Part shown: one piece after another, positions 55,374 to 64,000 of the stretch
How the letters are laid out: every line of letters begins with the position of its first letter
How positions within the stretch are numbered: the stretch's first letter is position 1
Source: Mesomycoplasma ovipneumoniae
GTDB lineage: Bacteria; Bacillota_I; Bacilli_A; Mycoplasmatales; Metamycoplasmataceae
Direction: 5' to 3'
Length of the DNA stretch: 64,000 nt
Assembly: GCF_024758565.1 (NCBI RefSeq)
Contig: NZ_CP079199.1
Span: forward strand, 797,501 to 861,500
Program-made: the position numbers and the translations under genes
Notes under the pieces: model-generated
Told to the model about the DNA's origin: nothing
The model's input: only the letters and a program-made list of their open reading frames with translations
The model's database searches: none

Positions 55374-57299
55374 GAACAGCAAGCTGAATTTAATTCTAAG
55401 CAAGGACTAACAATAGATCCAAACCAAGGTCAAGGTGATGAACTTGATATCGATGAAGCTCTTGAGGAAGACAAAAAATCTGAACAAAAACAAGATAAAC
55501 CAGAGAATAATGATTCTATCGAAGAAAAAAGCGATAAAGAACTAGAGAAATTAGAAGGTCAGATTAAAACATATTACCAGAGGATTTTGTTCTTTTCTTT
55601 TTTGACTAAGGATAAAGTAGCTTCACTTGATGATATTTTAAGCGTGATTGAAAGAGATGAAAATATTAGCTTATCTAAAAATTTGTTTTTGGATAAAGCT
55701 ATCATTCAAAAGATAAGCAAGTCAATGGATCCGTTTAAGCGAAGCAGACTTGATTATAAAATACAAAATATATCAATGCTTGCTTGTGATGAATCTATTG
55801 AGCCTATTGAAAGAGCAATGACATCTATCAAAAAATTTAATAGAATGTCTGAATCAGAGGTTATTACACCATCTAAGGTGTGTGATGAAATGGTTGGTTT
55901 ATTACCTGAAGAGGGTCTAAAAGAGATTGTATCTAATCAAGATAAGCTTTTAGATATTGCAAGTAAATCTGGAGAATACGCAGTTGCTTTATATAAGAGA
56001 TTGACATCTGAACTTGGGTATTCACATGAAAATGTTAAGGATATTATTTACTCTATTCCGACATCATCTATTGCATATGCATTTACAAGAAGATTTTATG
56101 AAATTTTGGACTTAAATGTTGAAAATATAGCAGCGATGTTTAATGCCTATGATTTGATTAAGGTAAAAAATGATAAAGATGAAGTTGATTATGAGAAAAT
56201 AAGTGGGATATTAAAGCAAAATAAAAAATTTAGCAACATAACATTACAAGATGAAGTAAAGGCAGGTGATAAAAAAGTGAATTTTGGAGCAATAATAGGA
56301 AATCCCCCATATCAAAAAATTATAAGTAAAGAAAAATCAAATTCTTCTTTGTCAAAGCAACTTTTTCCTTATTATACTATCTTATCTATGAAAATATCTT
56401 CCAATCTGTCGTCATTGATAATACCAGCAAGATGGTTTACAGGGGATGCACAAGATAAATCTTTTCTAAAATTAAGAGAATTTTTAAAAGATGAGAATAC
56501 ATTGTCAGATTTATATTACTATGAAGATACAAATAGTATTTTTCATCATGTAGAAATTAAGGGAGGGATTTGCCACTTCTTGTCTTCCTCAAATCATATT
56601 GGAGATATTAATTTTGTAAAGGTTTTAGAAGGGGAAAAAATCTCAACGAAGCGAAATTTATTCTTAAAAGGTTTAGATATAGTGCTAACTGATGAAATAC
56701 AATTCAGTGTCTTGAATAAGGTTAGGGATGAAGAATTTTCTTCATTGACAGAAATTACCACAGGGCGAAATGCTTTTGGGATAACAGGAAAAGAAAGTAT
56801 TGTAAAGACAGTTTCATCGGTAGATATTTTTGAAAATGCTTGCGAACTTAGATGTAAACATAATTTGGTTCGCTACATAACCGAAGATAAAGTTACTAAA
56901 AACATAGATATTTTTAACTCTTATAAAGTCTTTATATCAAAATCTGCTGGAGCTCCAAATACAGATAAAAAAGTAATTGGAGAGCCGTATATTGGCGGAT
57001 TAAAGAGTGCTTGCACAGATTCTTTAATCCCAATAGGGAAATTTGATAATTTGTTTGAAGCCGAAAGTTTACAAAAATATTTAAAAACCAAATTTTCTAG
57101 ATATATGATTTCATTAGTAAAATCTTCGCAAAATACAACTCAGATAGTTTATAGATTTGTTCCTATGCAAGATTTTACAGAAAAATCAGATATAGATTGG
57201 ACAAAATCTATTGTAGAAATCGATGAACAACTTTTTGATAAATATAACTTGTCAACAGAAGAAAGGCAGCATATAAAAAAATCAATTAAGAATATGTAA
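55371..57299 (+). pseudogene. Silent 3' cassette of the GIY-YIG/helicase/methylase gene with different specificity region
   Basis: 642 codons open in frame but with no start codon, promoter or ribosome site at the 5' end; it lacks the nuclease and helicase domains. 55372-56315 is nearly identical to 52601-53545 (linker and methylase motifs X and I, GNPPYQ). After GNPPYQ the sequence departs completely (KIISKEKSNSSLSKQLFPYY...), then rejoins the active gene at YRFVPMQDFTEKSD (57149 against 54409) and stays the same to the stop. The divergent part is about 278 residues, similar in length to the active gene's 287. No TGA Trp codons. Best read as a donor cassette for specificity switching. Confidence 0.8.
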
Positions 57300-57312
57300 G
57301 AGGAGAAATTGA

Positions 57313-57387
57313 ATGTTGAACAGAGATAATGATATATTGAAATCATTATGCTTGATTGAAGTTCAAGCACAACACAAATTAAGGTAA
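57313..57387 (+). CDS. 24-residue ORF after the silent cassette (copy 2)
   Basis: Identical in protein and ribosome site to 54572-54646. It has been kept unchanged while the neighbouring specificity regions differ. Confidence 0.3.
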   Translation: MLNRDNDILKSLCLIEVQAQHKLR

Positions 57388-57407
57388 AAATTAATTGTGT
57401 GGGCTGA

Positions 57408-57450
57408 ACCGGAAAAAAAGCTAACACCTTACTGTTAGCTTTTTTTGTCC
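57408..57450 (+). terminator. Palindromic terminator module after the silent cassette
   Basis: GCTAACA-CCTTAC-TGTTAGC followed by T7; counterpart of the module at 54666-54710. Confidence 0.7.
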
Positions 57451-57528
57451 GAGTTTATTTTTAATTTTCTTTATTTTTTTAGAGCAAAAATCTAAAAAAA
57501 TTAGTTAGATCAGCCTAAATTTTTAACC

Positions 57529-57990
57529 CGTGAGTTTGACAGTTTGATGGCAAAAATTCACTTTTAGTGAATGTGAATATCCAAAAAAATACCTGTAAAT
57601 CCGTGTTTTTTTGACCTAAAATCTTAATTTTTATTATTTTAAAAATTAACCTTTTGCAAAAAAAAAAAAAAAAAAATGTTTGGTCTAAAATAAAATTATG
57701 CTATAATAACCTCACTAAGAATAATTAATAAATTTGATATTGAATTAAGGGGGAATTAGTTATGTTTTTGCTGTAAAAAAATCAAAAATGCGAATTATCC
57801 ATTATATTTTTAAATATGATGGTATGCCTTAAATTTGACCGTTTAGAAATCTACAAATTTATGGATTTTAGTTATTGTTCTTTCAAAACTTCATATATTT
57901 TTTTAGGCTCAACGTAAGTAAAAATGAGTTTTCTATTTACATTGAGTTTAAATAGTAGTTGTATTTTTTTGTGATTTTTGCCAGTGTTTT
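57529..57990 (+). repeat. Promoter-leader-terminator repeat element, copy H
   Basis: GAGTTTGACAGTTTGATGGC edge, the longest poly(A) tract of all (A20, 57658-57677), TTGGTC, TATAAT (about 57711), AAGGGGGAATTAGTT, leader broken to MFLL followed by stop, both hairpins. The only copy with no gene ahead of it in the same direction: the next gene converges on it. Confidence 0.8.
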
Positions 57991-58580
57991 GAACTAAAAA
58001 AGTAGTTTAAAAATCTCATAATTTTGCTTTTTAAGTTAAAATTTTAGCTTTTTTAGTTTGCTTTATTTGATTAGTAAGTAGATTTTTCTTTCGTGAGTGT
58101 TAGATTAATATTCCCAGAAAATCTGCAAAATAATTTAGTTCATATAAAAATTTTGACTTTTATATGACAGACAGCTTTGAAGTATTGAGTATTTTACCAT
58201 TCCATAATAATTTATTTTTTGGTAAGCGATAGTTACATTTTCAAAATTTTGCCTTTGATATTGATTAATTCTGGATGCAAAACGGAATAAAAAATTCTAG
58301 GTTGATTTGATTTTTTGTTTATCTTTTTTTGTTTAAGTTTTTGTTGCCGTTCTGTTTTTGTAAATTTGCTTAAAAATTCTTTTGTAAAATGCAAATGAGA
58401 TTTTTAAGCCTTTTGATTGAGTGATTTTTGTTGTATTTAATTTGTTTTTGTTGAGTCAATTATTTTAATTCTTTCATTTTGACTCGTCCTTTTGAATGCC
58501 TTTGATAATTTAGTGTTTTTGCCTTGATAGTTATTTTTAACGCCAAAATTGGCAAATTAACTATCAAAAAAAGAGTAAAT
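57991..58580. other. Island-right flank and decayed sequence
   Basis: 57991-58107 repeats the flank found left of the island (46402-46510); 58511-58540 continues the same match. Between them the minus strand shows short open pieces (for example KFTKTERQQKLKQKKINKKS) broken by TAA stops, perhaps a dead gene or transposase relic, but too degraded to name. At 58532-58566 TTGATAGTTA pairs with TAACTATCAA around a GCCAAaaTTGGC hairpin. Confidence 0.5.
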
Positions 58581-58581
58581 A

Positions 58582-58607
58582 AAAAACTTGGGTGACCCCA
58601 AGTTTTT
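58582..58607 (-). terminator. Terminator of the giant permease gene
   Basis: AAAAACTTGGG-GTCA-CCCAAGTTTTT hairpin with T-run on the minus strand, 54 bases after the stop. Confidence 0.85.
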
Positions 58608-58660
58608 AGATTATTTTTGACTTATATTTTAATTCAAACAAATTAGTGAATAAATGAAAA

Positions 58661-61600
58661 TTATACTTTTTCTTTAATTACATAAACAGATTTACGGTTT
58701 GTTAAGAAGCGCCAAAGAATTGCAAGCACACTAAAGAAAATTACACTAATTATTAATAACGCGATAAAGAAGACAGGAACTGATATTGCCAAAGCAAGGA
58801 AAATTGAATTTGAAGCAAGAATGTACGAGCTAAATATTCCCATTCCGAGCATTGCAAAAGGAACGCTTATTAGAGTTGCTAAAATTAAAATTGGGAGATA
58901 AATGCTATAGAAAAGTCTTAATTTTGTTCGATTTGAATAGCCAAGAACGTCTAGGATCGCGATGTTTTCTTGGTTTTCATTAATGATTGAAGAAGCGATA
59001 ATTATTAAAATAATTAAGGAAACCGCTAGGAAAATAATGACAACAATATTAATTCCGGCTCCAAAAAGATTAGCAAAATTAGAAATAAAGTTTGTTTCAA
59101 TATTTTTAGCCTCAACACCTTGGGCGGCAATTTGGTAAATTGTATTACCATAAATTTCGTTGAAATTTTTGAGTGACTGTTTAATTGAAGAAAGGTTTTG
59201 GTTGACAAAAGTTGGATCAGTGAGTGATTGGAAATCTAAGTTTGAATTTTGGTTGACTCAGGTTGCGTTTTGTTGCTGATTTTTGAGGTTAATAATTTTT
59301 AAAATTTCGTCTTTTGAGTAACCAGCAAGTTGTAAGGCACCTTTTTGGCCTTGTTCGTCTTGACTAAAAGCAAAAATGTTAGCAAAATAACCAATTGTAT
59401 CATCATTATTTAGTGAATCAACGTTAATCTCTGAACTACCTGCCCAGTATCCAGAAGGTGAATATAAAGTAAAGGAATTAGTAATTTGCTCAATATCAGG
59501 TGAGGCCAGAATTAGTCCGTTAAATGGTTTTAAATTGTAAAATTCTAAGACTGAGTCATAAATATCAAGACCAAGAAGTTTATTTGCCACGTCTTGTGAG
59601 GTAATTAATTCTGAATTTATATAAGTATCAGAAATACCAATTATTTTAAATTTAGCAGTTTTTTGTGGAATATCACGAATTTTTGCTAAATAACGATCAA
59701 TAGTGTTAATAATTGGCATTTCAATTATTGAATCTATCCCTAAATTGTGTTTTTTGGCAAAAACGTGGTTGACAACTAATGGATAGATATCATTTTCAAT
59801 TTTGAAATCATTAATGGTTTTTAGTAAATCTTGGTTGGATTCATCTTTAATTTCAATTATTGGGTTATTTTGGCTTTGGGTATTATAACCGTAAATTTTA
59901 AGACCATTTTCAATTGATGAACCGTTATTATAGGAAGTGTCAATGTAAGTATAGACTTGATTTTGCGGAGCGTTTTTATCAGCATTAGCACTTAGGGAAA
60001 TTCCAGCAAAGGAAACAGTAAAGTCTTTTTCAACATTTGCGTTCAAATATGACTCGACTAAAAATTTCCGGTATTCATCACGATTTTTGACTTGGCCAAA
60101 AATTGATACTTCATGAGCCAGGTAGTCATTCTTTATAGGATCGAACTTGAAGTACCAAAATCTACCTAAATTAACATTCCCCGGATCGGCTAAATATTTA
60201 AAATATGGTTGTTTGTTAGCGATTTTTTCTTCAATATTTTGTGATTGTTCCATTTGGTGAACAACTTTGTTGGAAATTGAAAAAATATTATTTCGCAATG
60301 ATTCAGGAAGGTTTGAAAGAACAATATCAAAAATTGAAAGGTTATTTGATTCACTAATTTTAATATTTAATCCTGATCGAGAAAGAACAACCGGATTTTT
60401 TGAGTTAATATTTATCTCACCATTTTGGTTGGTATCGCCAAAAACTGAAGGATTTCCTGGCCGGAAGTAATTTGGTGAATTAGTGTTAATCTCAGAACCT
60501 GATCCAATTGGAACATATAAGTTTTTCTCAAGATTTTTTGGATTATAAACAACTAACGGTCCACCTTCACGCGTTGGACTAAAAAGATTTAATTTGTATG
60601 TATAATGACGATTTAAGTAAGTTTTTGTAATTGTGTTTTGGAAAATATTATGTGAAGACAGTGAGAAAATTAGCGCAAATTGGACAATAATAATTGCAAT
60701 TATTAGTGAGACAATTTTTCAAGTTGAATTAATAACAAGTGAAATTGAAAATTTGTTGACAATTTTGGTTTTTCGAAATAGTTTTGCCACTCCTTGGGCG
60801 AATTTTGAAGTGTTAATTTCACTAATTCCTGATAATAATTGGTTTGGTTTTTGTTTTAAATTTCAAAGAATTACTAAATAAATTAAGGCACTAATTGCAA
60901 TAAATGGAACTACAAAGGAAAATACAAATGAAATTGGCTCAAAACTATAAAGATTTACATCAAATTCTCAAAACTGTGAAATCAAGCCAACAAGCGGAAT
61001 TTTGACAAAAAATCCAACTAAATAACCAAGCAGTCCACCAATAAATGAAATCATTAAACCAATTGAGAGAAATGAAGAAGCAATTTCAAATAGTGTATAT
61101 CCTTGAGCCCGAAGAATTCCAAGAACTTTATTGTTTGTTGAAATATAACGTTTGATAATAAAGGCAACAGCAAAAAGTACTAGAAGTGATAAAAATAAGG
61201 TTATATAAATATTTATTGATGAAAAAGTAGAAATTATATTTGTTCCAACTGAAATTCTCAGTGACCTTTCGGGATTTAAAAAGTCAATTTCATCAGCACT
61301 AAATGTTCGCTGGAGACGATTTAAGGAAAAATTTTTGGCAATTAAGTCATCAGTATCTTGCTTGAATTTTTCTAAATTCCCTCCGGGTTTTAATTTGACC
61401 AATAAGTAATTTTTTACTGGATTTGAACGATATGAAAATCGAGCCTTATCAAAACCGAATTTATTTACATAGGCCAAAGCCTGATTTGAAGGATCGAGTT
61501 TAATATTTTTTTCGTCAATAACTGGATATAAATAATCAATACTAAAATCAGAACCAACAATTATATATTTAAGACCAGCGGCATTTAAAATGTATTTATC

Positions 61601-64000
61601 ATCTAATTGATCAATTAATTTTTCAATATCACTAGCATTGTCAGGAATTTGTCCTTGGTAGATTTCTTTTTGATTTTTTTCTAAATAAGAATTATTGACT
61701 TTGATAACATATGCACGATTATCGTCAATGTTAATTGAGTTGCTTGCAATACGGGTAACAATAATTTTTTCGAAGAATTTTTCGTAAAATTTGTAAATAT
61801 TAATACCAAAAAATTCGGGATTATCTTTTGATTTTTCGAAAATTAAAGCAGAAATGTCTTTTAGTTTATAGTAATCAAGCGAAACACTGCTTGCCAAATT
61901 GCTATAAATAAAAGGAGGAATTTCTTCGTTATTTCTTATTTGTGATGATAAAAGATCAATTAGTTGTGATTGTTGAGTTGAAGGATCACCTTGAACTTGT
62001 CTTATAGACGGAATTCGTGATTGTAAAATAAAGGCAAGATTAAAATTGTTTGCTTCAGTTTCGATTTGGGCATCAGGATTTGTTGAGAATCATAACGGAA
62101 TTTGTGGTAGTTGGGCTGAAAAAAATTGTCCAAGTCCAAGAGACTCTAAATTTAGCCCAACAAGTAAAGGATTTAAAGTGGCATATTGGCTAACAAGCGT
62201 TGATAGAAAGCGTTTTTTGAAAGGTGAATCAGAAAATTTATTCTCAAGCAAAAAATTATCCATTATGTATTTAACAGATTTGTTAAAGTTTGCTTCAAAA
62301 GGATAATTTTGTGCATAATAAGCCAAATATCCTAAATTTTCGACTAATTCAGTTTGATTTTCAGTTAGTCAACTTTTAATAGTTTTTGTATTACCATGTT
62401 GGTCGGTATATTGTTTGGCAAAAACTGGGTCATTCAAAAGATTTCTAAATTCAGTGTTGTTGTTTAAATTTAGACTTGTAAGATAAGGTTGTAAAATTGA
62501 TCTTGATGCAGCAGGCAGACCGGCAAAAAGTCCTTCTTGGTTTTCTAGATTTTTAATTCCACCAAAAAGTTTTGTTTCATTTAAAATTGCATTTGTTGAT
62601 GAAGAATTGGCAAAAGAATATAATTTATTAAATGCCTGTTGGAGTTCTAAATTTGGAAGGTTGTTTTCAGCAACAAAACGAATTCAAAAACGATAATTAC
62701 GAACCCCAAGCGAAATAATTGAACTAGGATCAGCAATAATTGAGCTTTGTAATTTATCAATTAAATCTGCTGAGGCTGAAATATAAATTGGCTTTAGTCT
62801 TAGTGGAGTTGCCGGTGAGGCTTTACCATCATCTTCAATTTGAGCGGGAATTTTGATTGAATTTGTTAAAAAGTAAAGAATGTCACCAATAGATTCATAA
62901 TTTGCAAAAATATTTGCATCATCAAGACTTGGTGGTTTAATATTTGTGATAATATTACCGGTTTTTGTATAATTTTTAAAATTAAAGATTTCAAAAATGT
63001 CTTTAATTTCTTGAAGTCTATTTTTAATATCTTCAACATTATCAAGATTAGCGATTCTTAAATATCTATTTAGAAAAATTCGCTCATTTAATGTTAAATT
63101 TGTAATTTTTAGTTCAGGATTTTCGCTGAGTTTTGTCAGAACTGAACTTGCTAAGACATCAATTTGCTTACTTTTTTGTAAATTATCAGTATTTGCAACT
63201 GAATTTCAGTTAGAACTAAAAAATTGTAAGTCATAAATATCAATTTTTTGATCATCAACTCCAGGAAGGAAATAACGAAGACCAACTTGTCCACTTCCTG
63301 AATCTTGCCCTTTTGAAGATGCATTAATTATTTTAATTAATGAATTTATTGTGCTTTGTCTTGTTTTTTCATCTTTGAGAAAAGTTCCAACAAGAGCAAT
63401 TAAATAATCATTAACTTGTAGTTCAGTTCGTTTAAAAAATACTTTGTTCTCTTGTGCTTTTTTCAAATTTTCTGGTAATTTTAAATATTTATCATAATCA
63501 TCTGAGTGAACAGTTTTTGTTAAGTAATCAAGATTTTTTACAAAAGTTGGGATGTCAAAATTAGTAATTAATTCAATTAGACCTTCGTTAATGTTTGAAT
63601 AAGGATTATTTTGACCTTTGCCGTTTAATTTTGTAAGAATTTTAATAATTTCAGCTTGTTTATTTTTTGCAAATCTTTCAACAATTGGTCTTGTTAAAAA
63701 TCCAAAAAAGCCTTTAGTTTTTTCATCAACAACAGTTGAAAACATTGCATTGAAATCAATTTCATTAACAATATCAATTAAACCTGCTTTTATTCTTTGT
63801 TGGTCAATTGAGGCTAAAAATTCTTTAATAAAATCAACACCTGAAAAAAGACTAATTAAGTTTGATTTATTTTTGTTAGCTTCTTCAAATCAATTATTTA
63901 ATTTATCAAGGAGTTTTTCAAAGTCAATTGAATAAATGACTTTTTGGAATCCATTTAATAGATTTATTGGATTTTTAATTGCCTTCGCGAGTGCCTCGAT
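58661..64000 (-). CDS. Giant FtsX-type permease, C-terminal 1,780 codons
   Basis: Open in one frame from the window edge to the TAA at 58661, with many TGA Trp codons; the N-terminus lies beyond 64000. The order seen: a long extracytoplasmic region of helical repeats (64000 to about 61260), an FtsX-type module of several helices (about 61250-60850; FLSLLVLFAVAFIIKRYIST and LRAQGYTLFEIASSFLSIG), a second extracytoplasmic domain (about 60650-59150), and a final FtsX-type set of helices (about 59080-58670; VVIIFLAVSLIILIIIASSI, NIAILDVLGYSNRTK). Two FtsX modules with large outside domains match LolCE/MacB-like export or lipoprotein-handling permeases. No ATPase is visible in the window. Giant permeases of this sort are conserved in this mycoplasma group. 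Confidence 0.8.

Noticed and set aside
55311..57299. Second complete methylase gene with a TTG start at 55311
   Set aside because: The first 20 codons fall in the outer repeat and palindrome, no ribosome binding site precedes them, and homology begins only at 55372. I treat it as a start-less cassette.
14341..57990. The nine repeat copies as ordinary insertion sequences
   Set aside because: No copy encodes a transposase or any ORF longer than about 17 meaningful codons; they are listed as non-autonomous regulatory repeats.
58140..58480. A transposase-like fragment on the minus strand (KFTKTERQQKLKQKK...)
   Set aside because: Broken by several TAA stops with no recognisable catalytic motif, so I could not assign it to a family.

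Overview
The window is AT-rich and comes from a mycoplasma that reads UGA as tryptophan. Nearly every housekeeping gene is open only if in-frame TGA is Trp; examples are fusA, tuf, lon, secA, ychF and deoA. The adhesin genes look like the LppS/P146 and LppT/P97 families, and there is a mycoplasma immunoglobulin-binding (MIB) type protein. This points to the Mycoplasma (Mesomycoplasma) hyopneumoniae / ovipneumoniae / conjunctivae / dispar group. I cannot fix the species from sequence alone.

Layout. 1-2434: rpsL-rpsG-fusA (minus). 2561-5850: three overlapping two-helix membrane protein genes and a MacB/FtsX-like permease. 6300-7259: tRNA-Thr and ymdB (plus). 7307-9906: ychF and the rpsF-ssb-rpsR operon (minus). 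10063-11858: tRNA-Arg, tRNA-Cys and two conserved mycoplasma proteins. 11977-14142: MIB-like protein. 14914-19000: tuf and lon. 19955-24038: nucleoside salvage (deoD-deoA-deoC, upp) and an ECF-S-like membrane protein. 25188-28151: secA. 28556-45652: a 17-kb adhesin locus (plus) with a P146/LppS-like gene, two giant tandem P97/LppT-like paralogues and a 5'-truncated third copy. 46407-58000: a restriction-modification island with an M.HaeIII/R.HaeIII-like pair, then a two-gene system whose main protein joins a GIY-YIG nuclease, an SF2 helicase and an N6-adenine methyltransferase. That gene is followed by a promoterless 3' copy carrying a different target-recognition region. 58661-64000: the C-terminal 1,780 codons of a giant FtsX-type permease (minus).

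Two things stand out. First, a dispersed non-coding element occurs nine times. Each copy has a poly(A) tract, a promoter, a ribosome binding site with a short leader ORF, a terminator-like hairpin and a second hairpin. Eight of the nine copies lie upstream of, and in the same direction as, a gene or gene fragment: MIB, lon, deoD, the truncated adhesin copy, the HaeIII-like pair (two copies), the GIY-YIG system and the silent cassette. Several copies lie exactly between direct duplications of neighbouring DNA. Second, the GIY-YIG/helicase/methylase gene and its silent partner share about 0.95 kb of upstream homology and 0.9 kb of downstream homology around a divergent central region of about 0.85 kb. 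That is the layout expected for recombinational switching of DNA specificity.

Trp codons divide the window by age. Core genes are full of TGA, the GIY-YIG genes have a few TGA among mostly TGG, and the HaeIII-like pair has none, which suggests recent arrival from a standard-code donor.
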